64,000 nt of DNA from Amia ocellicauda (GCF_036373705.1 NW_027102723.1:62001-126000), one strand, 5' to 3'. Counted from the first letter of the stretch, positions 34,791 to 47,030 are shown. Notes: generated from the letters alone by a model not told the origin. A program made the numbers and translations.

Positions 34791-35033
34791 TCACTGCTAA
34801 TGAGATGCTGTAGAGTGAGTTAGTTATATTGCTTTCAGGAGCTCTAATCGTATTGATGAGTTCATGCAGCATTTTTAATTGAATTTCAAAAAGAAATCCT
34901 TGCTGTCTGGCCTGTGTGTATGAGATGTACTCTGTCAATCTTTGGCTAACAACTGAAACATTGGTAGAACAGAAATGGCAACATAAAAAAGAAAAGTACA
35001 TTTTAAAAGAGCACATTAAATAGGATGAATATA
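34791..35033. other. Non-coding, nothing recognised
   Basis: AT-rich sequence without domain-bearing frames. Confidence 0.5.
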
Positions 35034-35734
35034 CAGTTTTTTACAATCACTTTGTCACTAATTTCAGAACCTTGATGTCATTTTTCAAAACTCTAGACAC
35101 AAAACTCAAAACGGTCATCACTTGTAACACAGGCTGTCCAATGTTCAAGACATTGCATTGTGCATTCATATCTTTAAAGAAACCTTGCACTTGCAGACTT
35201 GTTGGTTCAAATAACTCATTTATCATGAAATACCATAGTAACATAGTAAAACAGAAGATACCGATAGTTTCACTGTGTAGTTGTTCGTACAATCATTAAA
35301 TATTGTAGTACAAAATATGTGATACATGTTTCATTATGGTACTACACATAAATACATCACTGTAAAAGGACTAGTAGAGAGAATACTACAGACACAGTGG
35401 AATCATTGAACAAAATCTGAAATACAATACAATACAATACAATCAAATCACACCATAGGTTTCTTTGAATCCATGCAACAATAATTAGCTACAAAAAAGA
35501 ACAAAACTACAGTAAAATGTCAACTGCAGTGTTCCTCACCTGGCTTAGTGTAAAAAGCAAAACAAAGGATTGATTACCGTACTTCTAAATTTCCATCAGC
35601 CCTGTGTTCAGGTTCAGGTTCTCACAACCATTTTTCACAAGAGGCATCTTGAAACTGAACATACCTGAACATATTCAGTCATCAGCTGCTTCACTCTGTC
35701 TGCATTTCTTTCAAAAGGCACACTATACTCTGTG

Positions 35735-36199
35735 CTACACATTGGTATGCAGTATACAGTCATTTGACAATTGAGAGTAGCCTAATGTTTTGTGCATGCT
35801 GAAGACTTGCCGCTTCTCAGTACGGAAATTTCTGATGATTGAGGCCACAGTTGATCCTGAGTTGATTCTGAGGTTTGATTGAATCATTGTAGCTGCCTCA
35901 GTCATGGTCATGCCATGATTTACAACATGCTCTACAACTATTTCTCGGATTTCACTGGACACTATTTGCTGTTGCTGCCGCTGTCTGGTCCGTGGCCTTG
36001 TCCTCTACCACGTTCCCCCAACACCTCTCAAATGAGGCCCATGGCTGCCTCTCTGGTGAGCCCTAAGCCCTCCTCTATGACGAGGCCCATGACCACCTCT
36101 CAGAAGGGGTGCATGTCCCCTTCCATTCCTTTGACCACCACGTCTTCCTCCTCCCACTGCTTTACCTCTATTGTGACCTGGATGACCTGCCGGCTCCAT
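35735..36199 (-). pseudogene. IS630-like transposase, N-terminal part
   Basis: One minus frame with a single TAG (near 36003): Gly/Arg-rich lead with RGGHGPRHRGG repeats, Gln run, then SSEIREIVVEHVVNHGMTMTEA and STVASIIRNFRTEKR, a helix-turn-helix of the kind at the start of fish IS630-type transposases. The catalytic DDE part is absent. Confidence 0.78.
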
Positions 36200-36342
36200 G
36201 TTATCACTGTGTTGCTGGGGTGGATAGCACTCATTTCACTCGATACTCGTACCACAATGTGAAATCAATCATCAATAACCAGTTGGCAGTATTGGAAAAG
36301 CAATTACAAGGGCCTGCATACATACAGTAATGTCAAATCTGA

Positions 36343-36770
36343 TGTGGAAGAACAATCATCTTCAACCAGGTTGGAGCGTTAGTTGCAATGCCTTTAATAC
36401 ACGCAGCGTGGAGAGGAACAGTGACTCAAGAAGATCCCAAAGTCACTCTGCCTTCATTTTAACAGTCAGAGCTTTTATACACAAAAATCAAAGAGCTGGT
36501 TATAATCAGAAAGTCATTACTATGTTATCTTAAAAGTTAGCTAAGCAGAATTTATATCATTATAGGACAGAGTTCATAGATCAACACATGGATTAGGGAG
36601 CAGGCACTTCAATCATACTGTTTGACATTGTCTCCAAGATTCTCATCGTAAATAAAAAACAGAAATCAAACTACCTTCTGGCCTGACCTTCTAGCTTGAC
36701 CTTATCTTTCTTAAGTATACAAGAAAGAAAAACAGGTATTAGAGAAAGAATTTCCAACTTTCCTTCCACA
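36343..36770 (-). mobile_element. Solo LTR, family B, inside the IS630-like element
   Basis: Fossil LTR of 428 bp. The ends are TGTGGAAG and CTTCCACA, a perfect 8-bp inverted repeat, with a 4-bp duplication CTGA on both sides (36339-36342, 36771-36774). A TATA-like TATAAAAGC and a polyadenylation-like ATTAAA lie in order on minus. Younger than the transposon it sits in. Two partial copies lie at 39959 and 48111. Confidence 0.88.
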
Positions 36771-37259
36771 CTGAAAACATGGTGTGGAAAAGTGCTACAT
36801 GATGATGAATGATGATGAAATATTACATCCATAGATAATGTAGTCCAACTGGTTCATGCTCCTCGGTTATTGGTGTCAATGGATCTCATTATCCTGAAAC
36901 TTTCATTATCGAAACATGGAATACTCTTCGTCAGTTTCCATAAAACTATGAATTAAGAGTAATGCAACAGTCACTTATCATTTTGAGCAGCTGTATCAAT
37001 TGATAGTTAGATCTTTGTAATGAAATGAATAGACAGTGATCTCAGATGTAATGTGTGAATTGCATTTTGAAATGGTAATTCTTTGATGTTAAGTTGTGTC
37101 ATTTTAGTTCAATGAACAAATGATCTGAGGTTGATGTGTATTGTATCCAAGCAATTGAAAAATGTGCATTTTGATCATTGGGTGTGAGTTTTGTGTCTAG
37201 AGTTTTGAAAAATGACATCAAGGTTCTGAAATGAGTGCCAAAGTGATTGTAAAAAAGTG

Positions 37260-37610
37260 TAATATCAGGGCACAGTGGCTATTACTGATCTGGCCTTCCA
37301 TGGCCTCTGTATTAATGTAACAGGTCACATTGTATGTGTACACTGATACTTGATAGTATAATATAGTACAAGTAAAAAACATACATAGGTATCATAGAAG
37401 TATTTTGCAGAAATGATTAAGGATACTTATCAAAATGGAGAGGAAATGCTAAATCCAGTCTCCCCAGGCTGAGCTTCTATTGCTACACCTGCTAAGTGGC
37501 TGCTGGCCCCACTATATGGATAGAGCCACACCAAGTACAAGAGTCTCCCCGTTGCTATTTATATCTCCCTATCCAGTCTTCTATACGTGTCAGGGTGGGG
37601 TGCCTATTCC
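37260..37610. other. Non-coding, nothing recognised
   Basis: No gene or element recognised. Confidence 0.5.
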
Positions 37611-37684
37611 CCTGTGTGTGTGTGAAAGTGTGTCTGTGTGTGTGTCTGTAAGTGTGTGTGTCTGTCTGTGATAGTGTGTGTGTG

Positions 37685-37715
<31 letters not shown>

Positions 37716-37845
37716 GAAAGTGTGTGTGTGTGTGTGTGTGTGTGAAAGTGTGTGTGAGTGTTTGTCTGTCTGTCTGTCATGTAACTTGCACATCTGTTAG
37801 GGCACCATTAATGCAGAGATGTACACATATTGTTTATTTTCCATA
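37611..37845 (-). repeat. GACA/CA microsatellite joined to a Tc1 fragment (mirror of 34200-34466)
   Basis: On minus, a short Tc1 piece (GGTGCCCTAACAGATGTGCAAG) runs into a GACA tract at the same transposon base as the piece at 34279. The orientation is opposite to that copy. Confidence 0.7.
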
Positions 37846-37905
37846 TATATGTATGTATGTATGTATGCATGTCCAATTGCTTTGACAATACAAATGCACT
37901 GAATT

Positions 37906-37959
<54 letters not shown>

Positions 37960-37975
37960 GAGAGGTGCTAAGGCA
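37846..37975 (+). repeat. Microsatellite-flanked LINE tail core, copy 2
   Basis: (GTAT)n, core at 37870-37908, then a (GA)n tract to about 37963. Confidence 0.7.
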
Positions 37976-38026
37976 CATTTGTAACATAAATTAGGGAACA
38001 TTTGAAACATGCTTAGGGAACATTCA
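37976..38026 (-). repeat. Two more GTTACAAATGTTCCC-like motifs
   Basis: Reads CATTTGTAACAT and AGGGAACATTTGAAACAT, the motif seen four times at 30108-30835, here in direct order just before the CR1 tail. Confidence 0.45.
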
Positions 38027-39918
38027 TAAGAACATAAGAACATAAGAACATAAGAAAGTTTACAAACGAGAGGAGGCCATTCGACCCATCATGCTCGTTT
38101 GGTGTCCATTAATATCTAAGTGATCCATGGATCCTATCCAGTCTATTTTTAAATGTTCCCAAACTTTCAGCTTCTACCACTTTCCATCTTGAATGCCTTG
38201 AAGCCCAATTTCCATTTGTGTCCCCTGGTGTGTGTGTCCCTGCTGATCTGGAAAAGCTCCTCTGGTTTGAGGAACCTTTCATGATTTTGAAGACTTGGAT
38301 CAAGTCCCCACGTAATCTCCTCTGTTCCAGGGTGAAAAGGTTCAGTTCCCTCAGTCTCTCCGAGTAGGACTTTCCCTTCAGACCTGGAATAAGTCTGGTT
38401 GCTCTCCTCTGAACTGCCTCTAAAGCAGCAATATCCTTCTTGAAGTGTGGTGCCCAGAACTGTACACAGTATTCCAGATGAGGTTTAACTAGCGCATTGT
38501 ACAGTCTTAACATTACTTCCCTTGTTTTAAATTCTACACTTTTGACGATATACCCTAGCATTCTGTATGCCTTTTGTATTGCTTCCCCACATTGTTTGGA
38601 TGGAGAAAGTGAATCCACATAGATTCCTAGGTCTTTCTCATGCATTACTTCATCTAGATCTGTACCTCCCATAGTGTAATTATAGTGGACATTTTTGTTT
38701 CCTGCATGTATTACCTTGCACTTGTCCACATTGAATTTCATTTGCGAGGTGTCAGCCCACAACTGAATTTATCTAAGTTCCTCTGAATAGCATGTGCTGC
38801 CAAGATTGTATCTGCTGAGCCACCTATTTTAGTATCATCTGCAAATTTGACAAGGTTGCTAAGTATCCCAGAGTCCAGATCATTAATATAGATTAGAAAA
38901 AGCAAAGGCCCTAGTACTGATCCCTGTGGAACTCCACTAACAACCTCACTCCAGTTAGAAGTGACTCCTCTAATCTGTTTCCTATACATCAACCAGTTCA
39001 TAATCCATCTACTTACATTACCCTGAATGCCTACAGCTTCCAATTTGAGGATCAGTCTTTGGTGTGGAACCTTATCAAAAGCTTTTTGGAAATCTAAGTA
39101 TATCATATCATATGCTTTCACGTGATCTACAGCTGCAGTTGCATGTTCAAAAAAATTTATTATGTAAGTAAGACATGATCTGCCTCGTCTAAACCCAAGT
39201 TGACTATCTCCAAGAATATGGTTTTCATTGAGATGCTCCTCTTATTTTCTGTCTAATCATTTTTTCCAACATTTTACAGGTGATGCAGGTGAGACTGATT
39301 GGTCTGTAATTTCCTGGCTCAGTTTTGTCCCCTTTCTTGTGGATTGGTATGAAATTTGCTGTCTTCCAGTCAGTGGGAACATCCCCTGTTCTAAGTGTCA
39401 TTTGGAATAATCGAGTTAGCAGCCTATACATAATTTCCCTCATTTCTTTAAGTACTGTTGGAAATATCCCATCTGGCCCAGGTGATTTGTTTGATTTTAA
39501 TTCTGCTAGTCCCTTTAGTACCTCCTCCTCATTTATCCTGATCTCTCTTAGGGTTTGACTGGATTGATTGTCAACCTGTGGCATGTCATCTGTTTCTTCT
39601 TTTCTAAAAACCTCTGTGAAATACTCATTTAGAATATTTGACACATCTTGTTCGTTTTCCAAGATACCTCCATTTTTGCTCTTTATCTGTTTCACCTCCT
39701 CCTTAATTGACCGCTTGCTGTTGTAATTTTGAAAAAAGCTCATTGCATTGGTTGTAGCTCCAAGAGCTATGTTTCTTTCTATTTCCCTCTTTGCTTTCCT
39801 GATCCCTTTCTTAAGATCTCTTTGCAGCTCAACATATTCTATGTATTTTGTTTCATCACCATCCCTTTTGTATGTGCTATACAACATTTTCTTCCTCTTT
39901 ATATTTTTTTGCATGCCT
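38027..39918 (-). mobile_element. CR1-type LINE, 5' truncated
   Basis: Minus strand, ending in an (CATAAGAA)n tail (seen from + at 38027-38058), typical of CR1. ORF2 is split over three frames (39914-39225, 39121-38738, 38762-38109): SNKSPGPDGIFPTVLKE, GNYRPISLTCITCKMLEK, YLDFQKAFDKVPHQRL, SGVPQGSVLGPLLF, KFADDTKIGG, then the C-terminal VQRRATRLIPGLKG. Two frameshifts are evident. 5' truncation at a GTAT microsatellite. Confidence 0.9.
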
Positions 39919-39924
39919 CTGGTT

Positions 39925-39958
39925 TGTATGTATGTATGTATGTATGTATGTATGTATG
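39925..39958 (+). repeat. (GTAT)n microsatellite
   Basis: Perfect tetranucleotide tract at the boundary between the truncated CR1 and the LTR B fragment. Confidence 0.9.
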
Positions 39959-40224
39959 TGTGGAAGGAAAGTTAGAATTTCTTTTCTCACAACTGTTTTT
40001 CTTTCTTGTATACTTAAGAAAGATAAGGTCAAGCTAGAAGGTCAGGAGGCCATAAGGTAGTTTGATTTCTCTTTGTTATTTACAATGAGAACCTTGGAGA
40101 CAATGTCAAACAGAATGACCTACGTGCCTGTTCCCTAATACCATGTGTAGACCTATGAACTCTGTTCTATAATGATATATGTTCTGCTTAGTTAGCCTTT
40201 AAGATAACATAGTAATGACTTTCT
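39959..40224 (+). mobile_element. LTR, family B, partial copy 1
   Basis: Fossil; matches the first part of the solo LTR at 36343-36770. Both partial copies (this and 48111-48375) stop at the same point and are followed by the same GTAT/TA tract, so they descend from one truncated source. Confidence 0.8.
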
Positions 40225-40238
40225 AGCATGTATGTATG

Positions 40239-40300
<62 letters not shown>

Positions 40301-40431
40301 AATGTATGTATGTCCAATTGCTTTGACAATACAAATGAATAGAATTGAGAGGGAGAGAGAGAGAGAGACAAACAGACAGACTGACAAACAGAAAAACAGA
40401 CAGACACAGACACACACACACACACACACAC
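40225..40431 (+). repeat. TA microsatellite, LINE tail core copy 3, GA/GACA/CA tract
   Basis: (TA)n at about 40240-40295, core at 40311-40349, then GAGA, GACA and CA tracts. Frames reading YIYIYI are the TA tract. Confidence 0.8.
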
Positions 40432-41117
40432 AGAGCCAGCCAGCCAGCCAGCTCAGCGATGACATCACGAGCCTCTCTCAGCTGACTTCTATGACATCAC
40501 AGAGCACGTACATTCCATTGCTTGCCGTCTGTCAACCACCCAGTCACTGCCAGCCAGACTGGCTGGCTGGCTGGATGGGGGGGCTGCTTGCTGCTTCTGC
40601 GTACCTTAGCAAGCTTATTTGCTTGACCGGCCTTCCTACTCCTCTGCCCACATGCCCACCTATGCCCGATCTGCTGTTCACCTGGATCACAGCTCCGCCC
40701 CAACAAGGCAGATCCTCCCAAAAATGGTACAAACTGATTCACGTTCCCCTCCACGGAAAACTTTAGCCCAAAATAAGGGACACATTCTGTAACAACATAA
40801 TGGATGCCCACCCAACCTGTGACAAAACTGAGAAAAAAGAAAAACGCTCAGTCCTCCTGGGGTAGGGACACACAGCCACCCTGGCTGCCCAATATGTCAG
40901 CGCCTACCACAGCCTGAGGGACACAGTGACACACGAGCACCGACTGTAAATATAATGTAAATACTCGTTTGTAATGCATGTCGTTGTATTTCAAAAAAGG
41001 AATCTGGAAATAGTAAACCTATTTTCTTTATTTGTATGTATTAAAGATCACATTTTATTACATTTTCTTTTTCTGTACTTGATTACGTGATTCATAATTC
41101 TATTATTCATTTTCCGT
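40432..41117 (+). repeat. 5'-truncated LINE 3' end, copy 1
   Basis: About 0.69 kb starting (CCAG)n. From about 40768 it reads the C-terminus of ORF2 of a LINE related to that at 41281-47283 (KIRDTFCNN..., SVLLG, LAAQYVSAYHSLRDTVTHEH), then a 3' UTR. The part at 40440-40760 has no recognised frame. Nearly identical to 47341-48038. Confidence 0.75.
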
Positions 41118-41139
41118 GTATATGTATATATGTATGTAT

Positions 41140-41185
<46 letters not shown>

Positions 41186-41234
41186 GTATGTATGTCCAAT
41201 TGCTTTGACAATACAAATGAATTGAATTGAGAGG

Positions 41235-41272
<38 letters not shown>

Positions 41273-41280
41273 AATATGAG
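41118..41280 (+). repeat. GTAT/TA tract, LINE tail core copy 4, GA tract
   Basis: Core at 41193-41233 keeps the fullest form (AATGAATTGAATTGAGAG). Confidence 0.75.
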
Positions 41281-41763
41281 CTCCTAAAAAACATTTGTTT
41301 TTATACATAAGCAGATTTAATTTGTCATTTACAAATGAATATATAGCACTATAAACATACACAGAAGACATGGAATAGAAATTCAGAAGAAAAAGTATTC
41401 AAAAAATAATAATTTTAATAAAAACACAAAAAGTAGAAAGCAGAGAGACAGTTCAGGAAGAAAAGTCAGAAAAGAAAAGCTGAAGACAAGAATTGGAGGT
41501 AAGACCTTTCACCTATAGACACAAATTATTAAACAAAACAATATATATAAATAAAATAAATAAGCATTCTCAGTAGTTGACTCAGCTAATGAAAATGCAG
41601 AGCTCACTTTGAATAGAGTGACAGTAGGAGAGAGCCCAACTGCCACTGAGACTGATACAAATCTATCGAACAGCAGTCTGACTGCAGAGCTGCCTTTTGA
41701 AATCCGATACCCTGAAGACATTCGCTCTACACAGGCTAAGAAGGACTACACAAACAAGCTGTG

Positions 41764-43470
41764 ATGAGAGCATCTCCTGAGACCCTCATCCTAGACTACA
41801 CCGGTAAAGGAGAAAACAGGGTCAAGAACAATCTACTGTTCTACACCGCCTTTCACAAAACCCTGTGCCAGACATACCCCAATAACAACAAGAGGGGCAT
41901 TAGCAGAGGCAGGCAGATCTCAGTGCTGGTAGAGAAAGACACAGACAGTGTGATGCTCACTTTTAATGTATACCACAATGGGACCATCATGGTGCAGGGC
42001 AGCGAGAGCAGCCTGGACCAATTATCTCTCGGCTTCCACACCTCAAAGCAGCAGACTGAGGTAGAGAAACAAGTGCCAGAGCCGGCCACCCTGCAGTCTG
42101 CCCCCAGCCACACGGAGCCAGACAGTGCCCAATCTCCCACAGACTGCCCTCCTGTCTACCCAAAACTCTCCAGCAACATTAAAACACTAAAGGAATGCCT
42201 ATCAGTGCTGGAGCTGGAGTTTGCGCAGCTCCGGGATGAGATGCACAGACTAAAGATGCAGCACAAGGCTGAGATCCATGAGCTGAGAGCAGCAGTGAGA
42301 GACCTGGAGGAGCAGAGTCAAACCCTGAGGACGGAGCTGTGCAGAGCGAGGGAAGAGCTGACCAGGACACCCCAGCACAGCCAGCTAAGGAGCCTGCAGA
42401 GCCAGCTGGAGGAGCTAAGAGAGGAGCTACACATCACTGGAGCACAGAGACTACACTGCACTGACCCCACAACACCTCCAACCCCTGACACCTCCAACAC
42501 TGACACACCCACTGATCCACCCACACTCCCCACCACTCCTGACACCCCCACTATCACCAGACCTGCCACTAATACACAAACCCCTGAAACGCCACTCCCC
42601 CAAAACACACCCGCTGCCCCCACCACTTCCGACGCAAACCCGGAGTGGCAGGTCAACACAGAGGTGGTCATTCTGAGCGACTCCAATGGGAAGTTCCTGG
42701 ATGAGAGGTGCCTCTTCCCTGGGTGAAAAGTGAAAAAGCTTTGGTGCCCGACAGCACAGAGAGCCCTGGAGCTGCTCTCCAAGAGGAGGCTGTGCCAGGT
42801 CAAACACATCCTCATCCACACCGGCACTAACGACCTGAGTGCCCGCATGGGCGATGTGGCCTCAGCCCTGAGACAGGTGGCAACGAAAGCCACAGAGGAA
42901 TTCCCAACTGCCAAAATCACCATCTCCACACTGCTGCCCCGCACAGACATGCCCCTGCACATCATCCAGGCCATCAACGCAGATGTGTCCCGAAGATGTG
43001 CCCTCCTCCCCAATGTACACCTGGCACACCACTGAGACATCCAGCCACATCACCTGTATGACCACGACCACCTCAACAAGACGGGTGTGAGGATCTTCGC
43101 AAAGGTCCTCAAGGACACAACCCTGTGCCGAAACCCCACACACCCCCACCTCGAGACCAGGAGCAAACCCCCCAGCCCCCGGCCACATCCCCAGCCACCG
43201 GCCCCACTCCAGCCCCAGCCCCTGAGACCCCGCGGCCCCACCCCCCATCCCCAGAGGGCCCGTCCAGCACAGCAGAGCGGACAGCCGAGGACCAGCACAG
43301 CCACACAGCCACGCAGCAGCGGCTTCCAGAGCCTGGAGGCCCAATGCCGCCCAGCTGGCCCAGATAAGGCAACTCCTCAGTGTCATCTGTACCACACTGC
43401 TGAGTTAACTGAGCCTCAACACACATATATATGGTTGTGGAGATGGAGAGTAAGAAAAAATGTAATTTAA
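41764..43470 (+). pseudogene. LINE ORF1 with coiled coil and SGNH-esterase-like domain
   Basis: One frame broken by TGA at about 42724 and 43033. In order: an N-terminal domain of about 95 residues (ASPETLILDYTGKG...); a Pro/Ser linker; a long coiled coil (about residues 145-235, rich in E/L/R); a Thr/Pro-rich linker; then an SGNH hydrolase-like part: VVILSDSNGKFLD (Ser block), ILIHTGTNDLSA (Gly/Asn block), DHDHLNKTGV (Asp/His block). A Pro-rich tail follows. Esterase domains occur in ORF1 of CR1/L2-type LINEs; with this N-terminal part and coiled coil I do not recognise a named family. ORF1 probably coats LINE RNA. Confidence 0.8.
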
Positions 43471-43651
43471 TTATTCTGATATTTTGATGCAAAGATTAAA
43501 TCTGTGAGTGATAACGCTACCAATAATAATAATAGAATTCTATACATTATGTATATCCATATATAATTATTAATAGTAATATAATATCAGTTGTAGACCA
43601 CAAATTAAACTTTCTTATGTAGAAGAGACAAGTATAATAAAATATATTAAC

Positions 43652-46600
43652 ATGTCCTTTAAAATAAGCAGTTGGAATATCCAGGGTTTACGCTCCTCAA
43701 CTTTTGGAATGAAGAGCACAGACCCTGAACTGATCAACACTGTAAATAGTTCAGATGTTTTCATTCTTGTAGAGACTTGGTGCTGTGCAGATATGTCTAC
43801 ATCCTGTCCCAATGTATACAGGGAGCTGATTGTGCCCTCCTATAAAAAACCCAAAGTCAGGTGTGGCAGGGCCTCGGGGGGGATTATCGTGTGGTACAGG
43901 GAGGAGCTCCGAGCAGCCCTATGCCCAGTACAGAGAGGAGACACACACCTGCGGTTGAAAATCAGAAAAGACACCCTACAAAATAACACAGATATATACC
44001 TATGTGCAATTTATATGCCACCCGCAGACTCCCCCTACTATAATGAGGAAGGCTTTCAAGAGATTCAAAAAGAAATCTGCCACTTCCAGACCCTGGGCTC
44101 TGTACTGCTGTGTGGCGATCTCAATGCCAGGACTGGCAGAGAGATGGACTACATCAATGCAGAGGGGAACACACACCTGTTCTGAGACTCCCCGCTGTGC
44201 CACACACACACCTCCACACTGAGACACAGCCAGGACAGCGTGGTAAACAAGAGCGGGAAGCAGGTAGTGCGCCTATGTAAAAGCCTGGGTCTATATATCA
44301 TCAATGGCAGGACCAGGGGGGACTCTCTGGGGAGATTCACATACTGCTCGGCTCTGGGCAGAAGTGTGGTGGACTACGCCATAAGTGACCTGGACCCACA
44401 AGCCATCAATGCGTTTATAGTCAGACAACAATCTCCACTATCAGACCACAGCCAAATAACACTTTACCTAAAAAGATCAGCGCAGCCACAAATCAGAGCC
44501 AAACTTCCCACAAAACTGGTCTCCCTGCCCCCCAGTTACAGATGGTCAGAGCCCAGCACAGAGAACTACACAAGAGCCCTGAATAGTGATGAGATTGAAA
44601 ACATGTTAGACAGATATCAATCCTCACACTATCAAATAAACCAAAACGGAATAAACTCAGCCACCAAAACATTGAATGAAATATTTGAAAGACTGGCTTT
44701 AAAATGAAACATTAAAACAATTAAAAACCAAAATATAAAATCGTCTAAAAGAAAAAAAGAACAGTGGTGTGACCAGGAGTGTGAAACTTCTAGGAAACAC
44801 CTGAGACATCTCTCCAACACTAAACACAGAGAGCCCGACAACCAGGCCAGCTACTGCCAGGCCCTGCGGCACTACAAGCAACTCTTCAGGAAGAAAAAAG
44901 ACCACTATATGGGCAGAATAAATACCCCAAAAACAAAAAATGAAATACCAATTCAAAATGGAGAAATCTGGAAAACACACTTTGAAAAACTTTACCAAAA
45001 TGTTGAAAACAATCCAAACCCAGAACAGGTTAAAATATTAAAAAACCTAAATAAATTGGAAGAAATCATTAAGAATAATCAAAATCCCTTAGATAACCCA
45101 ATTACAAAATACAGGACCTAAAACATCAACTCAAAATCCTCAAACCCAGGAAAGCCAGCGGCCCCGACAGCATCAGCCCTGAGATGCTGAAGCACAGCAG
45201 CCCGCAGCTGCAGGAGGTTCTGCTCAAACGCTTTAACCTGGTGCTGAGAGCCGGGTGTTTCCCTGAGGTCTGGAATCAAGGATTGATCACCCCGATTTTT
45301 AAAAGTGGAGACAAATTAGACCCCAATAACTACCGGGGCATCTGTGTGAGCAGTAACCTGGGGAAGGTGTTCTGCAGTATCATCAACGCCCGGATACTGG
45401 CCTTCCTTACCGAGCACAGTGTCCTGAATAAGAGTCAGATTGGCTTCCTACCAATACACCGCACAACCGATCATATTTACACTCTACACTCCCTCATAAA
45501 TAAATATACCCAAAACAATAAAGGAAAAATATTTGCCTGTTTTGTAGACTTTAGAAAGGCATTTGACTCAATCTGGCACAAAGGACTATTTTATAAACTT
45601 CTACAGAGTGGTGTAGGGGGTATAGTTTATGACATCATTAAATCAATGTATTCTGAAAACAAATGCGGAGTTCAAATTGGCAACTCAAGAACAGAGTTCT
45701 TCACTCAGAGGCGGGGAGTGAGACAGGGCTGCAGTCTGAGTCCAACACTGTTCAACATCTACATCATCGAGTTGGCCACAGTGTTGGAGCAGTCTGACGC
45801 CCCCGGCCTCACTCTCCACGACACAGAGATCAAGTTCCTGCTCTACGCAGACGACCTGGTGCTGCTGTCGCCCACAGAGCAGGGGCTTCAGCAGAACCTG
45901 GCTCTGCTAGAGCAGTACTGTCAGAAATGGGCCCTGGCAGTCAATCTGGACAAGACCAGAGTTATGGTTTTCCAGAAAAAAGCCCGATCTCAGGGAAACA
46001 GGTACTGCTTCACTCTGGGCAGCACTGTATTTGAGCACTGCACCAGATACAACTACCTTGGCCTGACCATCAGTGTGTCAGGGAGCTTCAGCCTGGATAT
46101 AAACGCATTAAAAGACAAGGCACGACGGGCATTTTATGCCATAAAGACACGATTTGGGAAAACAACAATACCAATAACTATTTGGATTAAAATATTCAAC
46201 TCCATCATCTAACCAATCCTGCTATATGGGAGCGAAGTGTGGGGTCCCCTCATGAACCTCAATAACAAAAATTGGGACAAAAGCCCCACGGAAATATTCC
46301 ACCTAGAATTTATTAAAAACATCTTACACGTACACAGAAACGCCCCCAACATCGCCTGCAGAGCCGAATTAGGACTCTTCACTCTGCACAAGAAAGAGCA
46401 GCCAAGTTCTGGCTGCACCTAAACACAGCAGAGACCCAGTCCTAACAATACAAGGCTCCACTGAGCAACCACCTCTCCCCAGACAAGGACCCCCTTGGCC
46501 GGCTGGCTCTGAGGCTCACAGAGCCCGAACACACAATGACCAAAACAACAACAATTGGGAAAATTGACATGTACCTGAAAAGCAAATACACAAAAGAATG

Positions 46601-47030
46601 GAGACACGAATTAGAATTACAAAACAAATTAGAATGCTACCGGGCCCAGAATAGAAACATTACATTGGCTGAATACTTAAAAATCCAAAATATAAAAGAG
46701 AGACAAAATCTAACTAAATACAGGCTCACTGACCACAGCCTCGCCATTGAAAAAGGCCGCAACAGAAAATTCTGGGTTGCCAGAGAAGAGCGGCTGTGCA
46801 GCCAGTGTGACCTAGGGGAGGTCGAAACAGAGGCGCATTTCCTGCTGTCCTGCCCTAAATACACAAAAATCAGGGAGACATACTTTAAAATATTCAAAAT
46901 GCAAATCCCTGAGTTCAACATGATCCCCGATTGCTGCAAACTCCCCGTCCTGCTGGGAGAGGAGGAGCGCACTGCCATCTTAGCAGCACAATATGTATCC
47001 ACCTGCCACAGCCTGCGAGATAGTGTGTAG
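43652..47030 (+). pseudogene. LINE ORF2: endonuclease, reverse transcriptase, C-terminal Cys/His motif
   Basis: APE-type endonuclease: [119 protein letters not shown] (YADD catalytic box). C-terminus: LCSQCDLGEVETEAHFLLSCPKY, a CX2C...H...C motif. Stops at 44183 (TGA), 44705 (TGA) and 46210 (TAA), a frameshift near 45110, and a further break near 46420, so the element is not active. Confidence 0.88.

Larger units (their letters stand above)
35034..37259 (-). mobile_element. IS630/Tc1-like DNA transposon with long inverted repeats
   Basis: Terminal inverted repeats of about 75 bp: 35034 onward (CAGTTTTTTACAATCACTTTG...GACACAAAACTC) and its near-perfect complement ending at 37259. TA dinucleotides flank both ends (35032-35033, 37260-37261), the target duplication of this superfamily. 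It carries only the N-terminal transposase part and a solo LTR, so it is non-autonomous. Confidence 0.88.

Noticed and set aside
35879-36262. 127-codon plus-strand frame rich in Pro and Ser
   Set aside because: Antisense of the Gly/Arg-rich transposase lead on the minus strand.
41764-43470. SGNH hydrolase as a host esterase gene
   Set aside because: It is continuous with a LINE coiled-coil ORF1 and directly upstream of LINE ORF2.
42318-43492. Long minus-strand frames opposite LINE ORF1 (240, 177 and 127 codons)
   Set aside because: Shadows of the codon-biased ORF1; no domain, and the plus strand carries the SGNH and coiled-coil signals.
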